Part shown: piece by piece, positions 43,532 to 52,662 of the stretch
How positions within the stretch are numbered: the stretch's first letter is position 1
Layout: every line of letters starts with the position of its first letter
Assembly: GCA_017633115.1 (NCBI GenBank)
Contig: JAGBPZ010000071.1
Location: forward strand, 21,587 to 85,586
Length of the DNA stretch: 64,000 nucleotides
Reading direction: 5' to 3'
Source: Erysipelotrichaceae bacterium
GTDB taxonomy: Bacteria; Bacillota_I; Bacilli_A; Erysipelotrichales; Coprobacillaceae
Program-made: the position numbers and the translations under genes
The notes under the pieces: generated by a model
What the model was told of the DNA's origin: nothing
Databases searched by the model: none
Seen by the model: only the letters and a program-made list of their open reading frames with translations

Positions 43532-43924
43532 TTAGAATTTAACAACGCGTGGTTCTGCAACAAATGAACTGAATGTTGCAGTTGCATCTTTCAGATAATA
43601 AACAGCGGTATTGCCATCGCCTGCTTTATACATATTGCCAAGTGATGGATAAGCTTCAAGCATACTTTCCTGAGCTTCGATTGCTGGATCATAAACTGCT
43701 TCAGCTGCAATTCTTAACCATTCACCATTGACAAAAGCACATATTTCAACCTTTGGATTGGCAGCAAGCTGCTTAGCGACATCCTTGATTAAACCGGTCT
43801 GAAAATATAAACGTCCTTCATAAATATGAGCTGTACCAAAAGGACGTACACGTGGCTGGTCGCCCTCAACAGTTGCCAGATAATAAGTCTGAGCTTTCTT
43901 TAAAAATTCACAAACTTCATTCAT
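43532..43924 (-). CDS. Pyridoxamine 5'-phosphate oxidase-like flavoprotein
   Basis: A 130-residue split-barrel flavin-binding protein: AQTYYLATVEGDQPRVRPF at the start, RLYFQTGLIKDVAKQLAANP in the middle and a Phe-rich end. The family includes NimA-like and general FMN reductases. The exact reaction is unknown. The ribosome binding site is CAAGGAGG. Probably co-transcribed with the DUF2974 gene. Confidence 0.87.
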   Translation of the reverse strand: MNEVCEFLKKAQTYYLATVEGDQPRVRPFGTAHIYEGRLYFQTGLIKDVAKQLAANPKVEICAFVNGEWLRIAAEAVYDPAIEAQESMLEAYPSLGNMYKAGDGNTAVYYLKDATATFSSFVAEPRVVKF

Positions 43925-44115
43925 TAGTATTAACCTCCTTGTAAAATCATTGTATCATATTTGCGGTTTTGCTTCTACTTATAAGCTCTTCAACATTCTT
44001 TCCTATGGTCTTACACGTAAAGACCTTTTTTTATTGTAATTCTAAACATACGTGTTATATTCGAAAATTTTGTCGTTATTTTTGAAATATCATATCCATT
44101 TTTACTAAAACATTG

Positions 44116-44143
44116 TTGTAAATATCAAGTTTTCTGATAAAAT
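44116..44143 (+). promoter_or_regulatory. Promoter of the first cell-wall hydrolase
   Basis: TTGTAA (44116-44121), 16 bases, TAAAAT (44138-44143) with an extended -10 TG. A TGATAA/TTATCA inverted repeat (44136-44154) covers the -10. Confidence 0.5.
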
Positions 44144-44173
44144 AAGATTATCAGTACATAGGGAGGGTTGTTT

Positions 44174-46216
44174 ATGAAGAAAATCTTTGCGATTTTACTT
44201 TCATGTCTCTTGAGTTTGTCGATGATGACCTCGATTCACGCTGCCAGTGTCAAAATCAGTGCCACTTCAGCCACAATCAAGGTTGGTAAAACCAAGACTT
44301 TGTCGCTTAAAAACACAAAGAAAAAAGTGACCTGGTCATCGACAAATAAAAAGATAGCCAAAGTATCGACCAAAGGTAAAGTCACTGCTGTCAAAGTTGG
44401 TACTTGTACGATCAAAGCCAAAGTCAGTGGCAGTTCTAAAGTCTACCAATGTAAAGTAACGGTGACAGCCTGGTTAAGTGCAACTTCAGCAACACTTAAG
44501 TCCGGTGCTACGAAGACATTGACACTCAATGGCACAACCATCAAATCCTATTCATCTACTGATAAGGATGTCGTTAAAGTCTCAAAGTCAAGTTCGACCA
44601 AAGTGAAGCTGACAGCTGTCAATCATGGTACAGCTAAAGTTAAAATCGTTGGTAATAATGGGCAGACATTGACTTGTAATGTCACAACAAACGCCTATAT
44701 TTCTAAAACAAAACTGACGCTTACTCCAGGTGGATCACAGACTGTTACCCTTAAAGGTACAGAGATTGCTTCAGTTAAATCTTCAAAAACAAGTGTTGCA
44801 ACAGTATCTTCATCAGGTAAAATCAAAGCTGTTGCTGGAGGTTCAGCAACCATCACTTATACTGGTACTAACGATTTGACTTATACATGTAAGGTCACTG
44901 TCTCAGCACCAAAATTAAGTCATACTAAAGTCTCAATGCCAGTTGGCTTGACAATGAACCTGTTTGTTTTTAAAACATCAGAAACCCCTACCTATTCAAC
45001 CAGCAATAAAGCCATTGTCAAAGTTTCTAAAGCTGGTAAAATCACAGCTGTTTCATGTGGCAGTGCCACAATTACAGCAACTTTGTCAACATGTGAATTG
45101 ACTTGTAAAGTCAATGTCACAGGTTATCTTAATGTCGATCATGTTTCCCTTGATATCGGTGATACATACAAACTTGTGTTAACGGGAACTTCAATTGAAT
45201 CAGTCTCATCATCTAATAAATCAATCGCAAAAATTTCTTCTTCAGGTAAAATCACTGCTGTCAGTGAGGGTCATACAACCGTGAAAATCACAGATTCTAA
45301 TGGCGATACTTATACATGCGATGTCGTTGTCGTTGACGACGCCAACACCCCTGCGACTACCTTAACAGTCGGTATCGTTGGTGATGCCAGAGATTTATTA
45401 AAAGTATCATCAGGCACTTTTAAAACCAGCAATGAAGCTATTGCTTTAGTTGACAGTAAGTATGGTATTATCGTCCCTGTGAGTGCTGGTACCTGCAAAA
45501 TCACCAATGGTAATAAGAGCGTCAAAATTACCGTTGTTGACAATGATAATGTTAAAGTTGGAGTCGATGTCTCAAAATGGCAAAGTACCATCAACGTTTC
45601 CAAACTCAAAAGCAATAATCTTGATTTCGTCATTTTAAGAGCTGGTCATGGCGTGGAAAAAGATCCAAAATTTGCGTCATTCGTGAAACAGCTCTATGAA
45701 GGTAAAATGACATTTGGTATCTATTGGTATATGGAGTCTCACAGTTCATCACGTGATATGAATAAAGCTGATGCCACAGCTGAAGCAGAAACATTAGTCG
45801 CCATCCTTAACCAATATAAAGATAATGATGGTTTCAATGATTATTTCAATATGCCTGTTTATCTTGATTTAGAGGATGCTTCACTTTATTCCAAAACATA
45901 CAAATCAGCATCTAAAGCCGACCGCGCTGCTCATATGCAGGAAATCTGTGAAGCTTTTACAGCTGTGCTTGAAGAAAATGGCTATACAAACTACAGCTTC
46001 TATGCCAACAAGAGCTTTACTGAATCCTATTTAAGTAATGACTATTTTGCTTCATTTGCCGCTAAATATTGGCATGCCCGCTATGGTTTTTCTGGTGTCC
46101 CTACCGTTACCATCAATGGCCAGACTATTGCGCCTGATATCTGGCAGGTCGGCAGTCAGTTTGCGGTTGCTGGTACAGGATCAACATATACAGATGTTGA
46201 TTACTGGTACAACTAA
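44174..46216 (+). CDS. Secreted GH25 muramidase with Big2-like repeats
   Basis: A 680-residue exported cell-wall hydrolase. Signal peptide about 1-24 (ends IHAAS). Five Big2-like repeats of about 70-75 residues (25-385) and a degenerate sixth (about 395-460) bear the WSSTNKKIAKVSTKGKVTAV theme. The GH25 domain covers about 465-680, with VGVDVSKWQ and the catalytic YLDLEDA acid pair. It should cut muramic acid links in peptidoglycan. The ATG lies behind GGGAGGG. First of three tandem paralogs; it has the longest repeat array. Confidence 0.92.
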   Translation: MKKIFAILLSCLLSLSMMTSIHAASVKISATSATIKVGKTKTLSLKNTKKKVTWSSTNKKIAKVSTKGKVTAVKVGTCTIKAKVSGSSKVYQCKVTVTAWLSATSATLKSGATKTLTLNGTTIKSYSSTDKDVVKVSKSSSTKVKLTAVNHGTAKVKIVGNNGQTLTCNVTTNAYISKTKLTLTPGGSQTVTLKGTEIASVKSSKTSVATVSSSGKIKAVAGGSATITYTGTNDLTYTCKVTVSAPKLSHTKVSMPVGLTMNLFVFKTSETPTYSTSNKAIVKVSKAGKITAVSCGSATITATLSTCELTCKVNVTGYLNVDHVSLDIGDTYKLVLTGTSIESVSSSNKSIAKISSSGKITAVSEGHTTVKITDSNGDTYTCDVVVVDDANTPATTLTVGIVGDARDLLKVSSGTFKTSNEAIALVDSKYGIIVPVSAGTCKITNGNKSVKITVVDNDNVKVGVDVSKWQSTINVSKLKSNNLDFVILRAGHGVEKDPKFASFVKQLYEGKMTFGIYWYMESHSSSRDMNKADATAEAETLVAILNQYKDNDGFNDYFNMPVYLDLEDASLYSKTYKSASKADRAAHMQEICEAFTAVLEENGYTNYSFYANKSFTESYLSNDYFASFAAKYWHARYGFSGVPTVTINGQTIAPDIWQVGSQFAVAGTGSTYTDVDYWYN

Positions 46217-46224
46217 TCATCATT

Positions 46225-46250
46225 AAGGGATGTCGGATACATCCCTTTTT
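46225..46250 (+). terminator. Terminator after the first GH25 gene
   Basis: AAGGGATGT/ACATCCCTT stem with a five-base loop, then TTTT. Confidence 0.85.
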
Positions 46251-46304
46251 AACATTCAAAAATACTTGTATTATGCGACAATTATTAATCATTTGCTTTG
46301 AATA

Positions 46305-46334
46305 TTGACTTTGCTTTTTTTATCATGCTAAGAT
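46305..46334 (+). promoter_or_regulatory. Promoter of the second GH25 gene
   Basis: TTGACT (46305-46310), 18 bases, TAAGAT (46329-46334) with TGC directly before it (extended -10). Confidence 0.6.
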
Positions 46335-46375
46335 GGCACTATCACAGATGTCATCAAATAATATGGAGAAAGAAT

Positions 46376-47749
46376 ATGAAGAAACTAGTCATTTGTCTAC
46401 TTGCATGTTTGCTTTGTCTCTCATTAAGTGCACCTGTCAAGGCCGCTACAATCAAACTGAGTGCGACGTCGATCACGCTTAAAGCAGGCAGCACCAAAAA
46501 GCTCAAAGTTCTCAATACGAAGAAAAAAGTGACCTGGTCATCTACAAACAAAAAGATTGCCAAGGTTTCTTCTAAAGGAACAGTTACTGCAGTAAAAGCT
46601 GGAGGTTGTACAATCAAAGCCAAAGTTAGTGGTAAAACCTATAAATGTAAGGTCACTGTCACAGCCTGGTTAAGCGCAACTTCTGCAACAATTTATTCTA
46701 AACGTACTAAAACATTGACATTGAAAGGTACGACAATAAAAAGCGTATCATCATCTGATACTGATATTGCCACTGTTGCTAAGACATCAAGCACAAAAGC
46801 CAAGATTACAACTAAGGCTGTTGGCTCAGCAAAAATCACTGTTGTTGGCTCTAACAGCAAGACTTATCAATGCAGTATCACTGTTAAATACTATCCTTTG
46901 ACAGTAGGTAAAGTTGCTTCTGGTCAAGAACTCTTGAATAAAACGTCTGGGACATTTAAAACATCAAAACAAGGTGTCGCTTTAGTTGATAAAAAATATG
47001 GTATCATCGTTCCTGTTGAAGCTGGCGTCTGCACAATTTCAAATGACACAAGTAAAATTCAGGTCAAAGTTACTGATAATAAAAATGTCAAAGTGGGTGT
47101 TGATATTTCTAAATGGCAGGGATCAATCGATGTCAAAAAGCTTAAAGAAAACAATCTTGATTTTGCGATTTTAAGAGCCGGACACGGCAACGAAAAAGAT
47201 ACCAAATTCGCATCTTTCGTTGAAGAAATCTATGATGGCAAATTACCATTTGGTATTTACTGGTATCTTGAATCACATAGTTCAACTCGTGATATGAATG
47301 AAGCTGATGCGACTAAAGAAGCTGAAGCGCTTGTTAAGATCCTCAACAAATACAAAAACAACGAAGACTTTAATGACTATTTCCAATTGCCGATCTTCAT
47401 GGACTTAGAAGATAAATCACTTTATGCGACTTCACATGGCTCTTCTAAAGCTAAACGAGCTAATCATATTCAAAAATTATGTGAAGCTTTTATCGCCGTT
47501 CTTGAAGAAAATGGTTATACAAATTACAGTATTTATGCTGGTAAGTATTATACTGAAAACAACCTCAACAATGCGTTCTTCGCATCATTCGCCGCTAAGT
47601 ATTGGCATGCCCGTTATAATTACGTTGGTGCCCCTACTGTCACCATCAATGGTAAAACTATTTCACCTAATATCTGGCAGATTGGCAGTGGCTTCACCGT
47701 TGATGGCACTGGCTCAACTAATACTGATGTGAATTACTGGTATAAATAA
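46376..47749 (+). CDS. Secreted GH25 muramidase with two Big2-like repeats
   Basis: A 457-residue paralog of the preceding gene, with the same signal peptide style (ends PVKAAT), only two full Big2-like repeats (about 25-165), a linker repeat resembling the sixth unit of its neighbour (about 168-240), and a GH25 domain (about 240-457; VGVDISKWQ, FMDLEDKS). The ATG follows TGGAGAAAG. It clearly arose by duplication with loss or gain of repeats. Confidence 0.92.
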   Translation: MKKLVICLLACLLCLSLSAPVKAATIKLSATSITLKAGSTKKLKVLNTKKKVTWSSTNKKIAKVSSKGTVTAVKAGGCTIKAKVSGKTYKCKVTVTAWLSATSATIYSKRTKTLTLKGTTIKSVSSSDTDIATVAKTSSTKAKITTKAVGSAKITVVGSNSKTYQCSITVKYYPLTVGKVASGQELLNKTSGTFKTSKQGVALVDKKYGIIVPVEAGVCTISNDTSKIQVKVTDNKNVKVGVDISKWQGSIDVKKLKENNLDFAILRAGHGNEKDTKFASFVEEIYDGKLPFGIYWYLESHSSTRDMNEADATKEAEALVKILNKYKNNEDFNDYFQLPIFMDLEDKSLYATSHGSSKAKRANHIQKLCEAFIAVLEENGYTNYSIYAGKYYTENNLNNAFFASFAAKYWHARYNYVGAPTVTINGKTISPNIWQIGSGFTVDGTGSTNTDVNYWYK

Positions 47750-47757
47750 GAAAATTT

Positions 47758-47784
47758 AGGGATGTCGCATCATCCCTTTTTCTT
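47758..47784 (+). terminator. Terminator after the second GH25 gene
   Basis: AGGGATG/CATCCCT stem with a six-base loop, then TTTTTCTTTT. Confidence 0.85.
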
Positions 47785-47836
47785 TTGCGGAATATTTATG
47801 AATTTCCTAAACCATTGTAACAATTAATTCAAAACA

Positions 47837-47866
47837 TTGACGTGACGTTTCAGCACATGCTAATAT
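47837..47866 (+). promoter_or_regulatory. Promoter of the GH73 gene
   Basis: TTGACG (47837-47842), 18 bases, TAATAT (47861-47866), again with TGC before the -10, as in the neighbouring GH25 gene. Confidence 0.6.
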
Positions 47867-47916
47867 TGATTTATCTCATCTCATGTCATATCAATCACGA
47901 TTACGCATCACATATT

Positions 47917-48936
47917 ATGAAAAAATTCTTCATTTGTCTGCTGACATGTCTCCTATGCATGTCATTCCTCACACCAGTTAAAGCAGCGACAATCAAAATC
48001 AGTGCCACTTCAGCAACAATCAAAGTCAGCAAAACAAAAACCTTATCAATCAAAAATACCAAAAAGACAATTACCTGGTCATCAACCAATAAGAAGATTG
48101 CCAAAGTCTCATCTAAAGGTAAAGTCACGGCTGTCAAGCCAGGGACATGTACAATTAAGGCTAAAGTCAAAGGTCAAGCCAAAATCTATAAATGTAAGGT
48201 GAAGGTTATTGCCTGGTTGAGTGCGTCTTCAGCAACGCTGGAAGCAAAAAAGACAAAAACGTTGACAATGCATGGCACAACCATCAAAAGTTGCTCATCA
48301 AGCGCTAAATCCATTGTCACCGTTACAAAAACAAGTTCAACTAAAGCTAAGTTGACAGCTGTTAAAAGTGGCAGTGCAACAATTAAAATCGTCGGTAAAG
48401 ATGGCAAGACATATAAATGCAGTGTTAAGGTGAAGACATCTGGACTGGCAGCTGCACCAACATCTGGTTCTTCTATGACAAATAAAGAATTTATCAATAA
48501 GATTGCACCAATCGTTGTCAAATACAAAAAGAAGTATGGTTATGGCGTTCCTTCTGCCATCATTGCCCAAGCTTGTCTTGAATCAGCCTATGGTACTTCT
48601 AAGAAAGCTCAATACCATAACTATTTTGGACTGAAATATCGCGCTAACAGAGTCACATGTGCCAGTGGTAAATTCACTGATACCAATAAGGAACAAAATG
48701 CCGATGGTACATTTGTAACAGTTTCAACGGACTGGTATCAGTTCGCTTCTATGGATGCCGGTGTTGAAGGTTATTTCCAATTCATATCAATCAGCACTTA
48801 TTCAACTGCCCGTAAAAAAACAGACCCTGAAGCTTTCCTTACCGCACTTAAAGCTGCCGGCTATGCATCGGATCTTAGTTATGTCTCTAAAAATATGGCC
48901 GTGGTCAACAAATGGAATCTTACCCAATATGATTAA
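47917..48936 (+). CDS. Secreted GH73 glucosaminidase with two Big2-like repeats
   Basis: A 339-residue exported protein sharing the signal peptide (ends PVKAAT) and two Big2-like repeats of the two upstream genes, but with a different catalytic end. Residues about 190-339 are a LytD/FlgJ-type glucosaminidase domain, with the catalytic Glu in AQACLESAYGTSKKAQ and the YHNYFGLKY motif. It would cut the other glycan bond than the GH25 enzymes. The ATG at 47917 has no visible Shine-Dalgarno. An upstream in-frame ATG overlaps the promoter and is not credible. Confidence 0.88.
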   Translation: MKKFFICLLTCLLCMSFLTPVKAATIKISATSATIKVSKTKTLSIKNTKKTITWSSTNKKIAKVSSKGKVTAVKPGTCTIKAKVKGQAKIYKCKVKVIAWLSASSATLEAKKTKTLTMHGTTIKSCSSSAKSIVTVTKTSSTKAKLTAVKSGSATIKIVGKDGKTYKCSVKVKTSGLAAAPTSGSSMTNKEFINKIAPIVVKYKKKYGYGVPSAIIAQACLESAYGTSKKAQYHNYFGLKYRANRVTCASGKFTDTNKEQNADGTFVTVSTDWYQFASMDAGVEGYFQFISISTYSTARKKTDPEAFLTALKAAGYASDLSYVSKNMAVVNKWNLTQYD

Positions 48937-48938
48937 TC

Positions 48939-48963
48939 AATCCTCTGAAAAGAGGATTTTTTA
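48939..48963 (+). terminator. Terminator after the GH73 gene
   Basis: AATCCTCT/AGAGGATT stem with a GAAA tetraloop, then six T in total. Confidence 0.9.
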
Positions 48964-48975
48964 ATTGTAAAGAAA

Positions 48976-48999
48976 AAAGAGTGAATGATTTCACTCTTT
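48976..48999 (-). terminator. Terminator of folT
   Basis: AAAGAGTGAA/TTCACTCTTT stem with a four-base loop, followed by TTTCTTT on the minus strand. Confidence 0.85.
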
Positions 49000-49001
49000 G
49001 C

Positions 49002-49493
49002 TTAAAACTTAGTATCAGGCACTTTCTTTAATACCAGATAAAGAATAAGTGCTTCAATTGGACACATGACAATGGTCTTAACAATACGTGGCGTTAAAGC
49101 TGCAGCAAATGGCATTTTATACAACATTGACAACCACAAGGTATTAAGAACCAAAGAAATAATAATACTGATTGCGACCTGGACGATCATGACACGCTTA
49201 AGTGACACTTCATGCTTATAGAGAGTCATACCATAAATAAATCCCTGCAGAGCCGCAGAAATCGTGAAGCCAGGGAAAAAGCCTCCCGTAGGTTTCACAA
49301 CATAGGCCAGGATATCTGAGAAAGCACCAATCAAAGTACCATACACAGGTCCCAGGATATAACCGCCAATACCATAAGCCAGATACATAAAACGCAGTTC
49401 AATGATCTGATTGACTGGAATCTTAATGAATCCTAATACTGTCGCAATGGCAAGAAGCATTGCCGATAATGTCAAAGCTTTTGTATTCTTCAA
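49002..49493 (-). CDS. folT: ECF transporter S component for folate (FolT)
   Basis: A 163-residue membrane protein with about five to six transmembrane segments. Start region LKNTKALTLSAMLLAIATVL, the ECF motif PVNQIIELRFMYLAYGIGGY and GPVYGTLIGAFSDILAY. The TTG at 49493 is chosen because GAGGAGGTG lies just upstream. A longer frame runs through the THF riboswitch and cannot be coding there. The THF riboswitch directly upstream makes folate the expected substrate. Confidence 0.9.
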   Translation of the reverse strand: MKNTKALTLSAMLLAIATVLGFIKIPVNQIIELRFMYLAYGIGGYILGPVYGTLIGAFSDILAYVVKPTGGFFPGFTISAALQGFIYGMTLYKHEVSLKRVMIVQVAISIIISLVLNTLWLSMLYKMPFAAALTPRIVKTIVMCPIEALILYLVLKKVPDTKF

Positions 49494-49555
49494 AATAAAA
49501 CACCTCCTCGTGCAGTATCTCGAAACTACACTAAAGAGGGCCTTCTCGTTCATGT

Positions 49556-49659
49556 AGCAGCGGGATGCGACTAATGAACCGCAAGACATCAAAAACCTTT
49601 TCGTCCCGGTGACAACTCCCTGTTCACCGAGCACTTAACGCTCACTAATCTACTCTGCT
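49556..49659 (-). promoter_or_regulatory. Tetrahydrofolate (THF) riboswitch upstream of folT
   Basis: On the minus strand the RNA opens AGCAGAGTAGATTAGTGAGC, keeps the class-defining GCGTTAAGTG segment, then GGTGAAC, GTTGTCACC and a GACGAAAAG segment, and closes with GGTTCATTAGTCGCATCCCG and CTGCT pairing back to AGCAG. This is the layout of the folE/THF motif. Downstream CCCTC can pair with the GAGG of the ribosome binding site, which suggests translational control. Confidence 0.9.
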
Positions 49660-49743
49660 TAACTTGCTTTGATTACGCACTCAAAGTATCACGTTCTTAT
49701 AGGTTTGTCAATATAGTTGCTTAAAATACTCTTTATTGCAAAA

Positions 49744-49771
49744 AAAGCTACAGGATGCAACCTGTAGCTTT
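49744..49771 (-). terminator. Terminator of the degV gene
   Basis: AAAGCTACAGG/CCTGTAGCTTT stem with a six-base loop, followed by TTTT on the minus strand. Confidence 0.9.
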
Positions 49772-49778
49772 ATTGGCT

Positions 49779-50624
49779 TTAAATATGATATGTTACAACG
49801 ATACCCTGATGTTCAGCATAGAATGTATCTAAGCCACGAGTATCATAGATGACAATTTCTGTCTCTGGAGAATACTCTAAGAACTTTTCTTTAACAGCCT
49901 CAGCTGCTTCTAGATTTAGGCAATGGCTGATAATACAACGGTCAGGTAAAACGCCTCTTTGTTTTGCTTCATCAATAATAGCTTTGACAGCACGTACTTT
50001 ACCACGTACTTTCGCTGTAACCTCAATTTTACCTTCTCTTGTACCAATACCAATACCCCAAAGATTCAATCTACCAGCGATAAATCCAGATAACTTGCCG
50101 ACACGACCATTTTTAACAAGATTGTCAAATGAACATAACGCAAAGACTGTATAACAGTGATCAATATATTCTTCGACTTTCTTAGTAATCGTATCGAAAT
50201 CAAAACCTTCCTGAATAAGCTTCAATAGGTAATCAACGACAATAATCAATGCAGGTCCAGTTGAACGGGCATTGATGATATAGATCTGACTATCAGGATC
50301 TTTTTCAAGCATCATATGTCGAGCTGTATTGGCACTGTTGTAGCTGCCTGATAATTCCTTTGAGATTGTAATCGCAAAAATCTTACCACCTTGCTGGAAC
50401 AATTCAAACCAAGTCTGTGGTGATGGACATGCTGAACGGCTAGGTTTCTTTGACGCCTTCATTGCAGCAATAAATTCAGAAATATTGAGTTTATCATCAT
50501 CAACATACTGTTTACCATCTATATCAAATACAAAAGGTACGCTTGTATAATCTATATTGTCATATTTTTCCTTAAAATCAAAGATATCGCAACTTGAATC
50601 AGTGATAATATGCCATTTATCCAT
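49779..50624 (-). CDS. DegV family fatty-acid-binding protein
   Basis: A 281-residue DegV/FakB-type protein that holds a fatty acid for the FakA kinase in Bacillota. HIITDSSCDIFDF at the start, the ligand loop SRSACPSPQTW and ITISKELSGSYNSANTAR are visible. The C-terminal domain is complete. The start has a spaced AAAGGAT. FakA is not in this window. It is a single gene. Confidence 0.9.
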   Translation of the reverse strand: MDKWHIITDSSCDIFDFKEKYDNIDYTSVPFVFDIDGKQYVDDDKLNISEFIAAMKASKKPSRSACPSPQTWFELFQQGGKIFAITISKELSGSYNSANTARHMMLEKDPDSQIYIINARSTGPALIIVVDYLLKLIQEGFDFDTITKKVEEYIDHCYTVFALCSFDNLVKNGRVGKLSGFIAGRLNLWGIGIGTREGKIEVTAKVRGKVRAVKAIIDEAKQRGVLPDRCIISHCLNLEAAEAVKEKFLEYSPETEIVIYDTRGLDTFYAEHQGIVVTYHI

Positions 50625-50812
50625 AATAGTAATATCCTTTCAACCGAGATTTTCTACAACTTATTATACGGTTTTCAATACTAATTGTCTATAGGCAATA
50701 CACGATTGAAATTGTATAAAATGGCTATTTTCTACAATTTAACGGTCCTGTTGAGATGAATTGTTCTATCTTGTGTCATTATCGCTTTCAAATGGTAAGA
50801 AATAATGAAAAA

Positions 50813-50832
50813 ATCCCTCATAAAAGAGGGAT
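50813..50832 (-). terminator. Terminator of the ABC exporter operon
   Basis: ATCCCTC/GAGGGAT stem with a six-base loop, followed by TTTTTTC on the minus strand. Confidence 0.85.
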
Positions 50833-50841
50833 CTATCATCA

Positions 50842-52662
50842 TTATATAAGGATTGTCTGGGATTCAAAAGCACTGTTAGCTTCTTGTTCATACTGACGGG
50901 TATAGAGTTCAAAGTAACGACCTTTTAATGCCAGCAGTTCCTGATGAGTACCACGTTCAACGATTTGGCCATCATCAACAACTAGAATAAGGTCGGCACG
51001 ACGAATCGTTGACAGACGATGGGCAATGACAAAAGAGGTACGGCCTTTCATGACCTCTTCCATCGCTTTTTGAATATCGAGCTCAGTCATGGTATCAACT
51101 GAAGATGTCGCTTCATCAAGGACAAATAATGCTGGATCAACAATCAAAGCACGGGCAAAGGAAACCAGTTGACGTTCACCAGCTGAAAGGCGACTACCCC
51201 CTTCTCCAACATCAGTCAGATAACCATCTTCAAATCGTTCAATCATGGCTTTCGCATTGATACGGTCGATAACGTCTTCAATCAATGACATTGGCGCATC
51301 TTCTCTACCAAAGCGCAGGTTATCGAGGATCGTTCCTGAGAATAAATGTGGGGTCTGTAAAACATAACCAATCTGTGAATGAAGCCAAAGTTGACTGCGT
51401 TCTCGTAAATCTTTACCATCTAAGAGGATACGTCCTGCAGTTGGTTCAAAGAAACGACAGATCAGATTGACTAAAGTGGATTTACCAGCTCCAGTTTCCC
51501 CAACAATGGCTACCATTGTGCCTTGAGGAATATCGAGTGAGAAATGTTCTAAGACATTGACAGAACCATCAGGATAGCGGAACGTTACATCATCAAAGGT
51601 GACATGACCAGAAACTGTTTCCCAGTTTTCCTTTTTACCATTAAAGTGATCACCATAGATAGCTTCAACTTCAGCTGTATCTTTAACATCAGGTACAGAT
51701 TTCATAACGCCATCAAAACGTTCGATATTGACCTGTACAGTGACTAAATCACTAATGACACGGACAATCCAGCGGACCGGTTCCATCATGCCTAAAGCAT
51801 AGGACATGAAGACTGATAGAGTACCAAGTTCCATTAATCCCTGACGGGTCAGATGACCACCGATCCAGAGAACTAATGCCAATGCCACAAATCCTGAAAA
51901 AGAAATCATAGATATGAATATGCCTCTCATATGGCCATTCATAATAGCCGTTTTGGCCATATAAGCTGTTTCTTTCTGGAAACGTGCATCCATATCATCT
52001 TCAATTGTCAATGTTTTAATGGTCATGGCACCGGTAATGCCTTCATTGAAAAGATTAGTGACACGAGAATTGATTTCACGCATCAAACGGCCTAACGCTA
52101 CTAAATGACGCTGAAAATAACCACCAAGCAGTCCCGTGATCGGTATCAGGATAATGATACATAGCGCCAAACGAAGGCGTAAATACATCATTACGACAAT
52201 CGCACCAATGATATAAGTCAAATTCCAGACCGCTTCCATGACATTCCATGAAATAAGTGCACCAATACGGTCAGTGTCACTCATGACACGGGAATGCAGA
52301 TAACCAACATTGGTCTGATTATAATAGCCAATTGATAATGTCTGGAGATGTTCAAATATCGCATTTTTTAAATCTCTGCCAACATACATTTCCATTTGAC
52401 AGGCCTGATAAGCAGAAATCCCGTTCATAATGATACTGATGATCAGGGCGATAATATAAATCATCGTCAAACGCATCATACCATTAGTGGTATTCTGTTC
52501 GATAAAATGGGTAATCGCATAATCTGGGAAGAATGGCAGGATGATATCCATGATACTGCCAACTAGTCCTAATAAGACCATTGAGGTCATAATGCCAATA
52601 TAAGGTTTGAGATATGGCCATAAAATATCTAAACCAAAGACAGGAAGTTTCTTCTTATTCAT
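50842..52662 (-). CDS. ABC exporter subunit (canonical ATPase site)
   Basis: A 606-residue half-transporter: six transmembrane segments in residues 20-315, then an ATPase with GETGAGKST (Walker A), LSAGERQL (signature) and LFVLDEATSSVD (Walker B with catalytic Glu). It overlaps the partner gene by eight bases. In heterodimeric exporters of the BmrCD/TM287-288 type, one partner has the canonical Glu as here. The drug or lipid substrate is unknown. Confidence 0.92.
   Translation of the reverse strand: MNKKKLPVFGLDILWPYLKPYIGIMTSMVLLGLVGSIMDIILPFFPDYAITHFIEQNTTNGMMRLTMIYIIALIISIIMNGISAYQACQMEMYVGRDLKNAIFEHLQTLSIGYYNQTNVGYLHSRVMSDTDRIGALISWNVMEAVWNLTYIIGAIVVMMYLRLRLALCIIILIPITGLLGGYFQRHLVALGRLMREINSRVTNLFNEGITGAMTIKTLTIEDDMDARFQKETAYMAKTAIMNGHMRGIFISMISFSGFVALALVLWIGGHLTRQGLMELGTLSVFMSYALGMMEPVRWIVRVISDLVTVQVNIERFDGVMKSVPDVKDTAEVEAIYGDHFNGKKENWETVSGHVTFDDVTFRYPDGSVNVLEHFSLDIPQGTMVAIVGETGAGKSTLVNLICRFFEPTAGRILLDGKDLRERSQLWLHSQIGYVLQTPHLFSGTILDNLRFGREDAPMSLIEDVIDRINAKAMIERFEDGYLTDVGEGGSRLSAGERQLVSFARALIVDPALFVLDEATSSVDTMTELDIQKAMEEVMKGRTSFVIAHRLSTIRRADLILVVDDGQIVERGTHQELLALKGRYFELYTRQYEQEANSAFESQTILI

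Noticed and set aside
44174..48936. Tandem repeats as a mobile element or CRISPR-like array
   Set aside because: The repetition is in-frame Big2-like protein repeats in three secreted genes, with no spacers, terminal repeats or transposase.
49494..49634. Long N-terminal extension of folT
   Set aside because: It overlaps the THF riboswitch aptamer and expression platform, and a strong ribosome binding site precedes the TTG at 49493.
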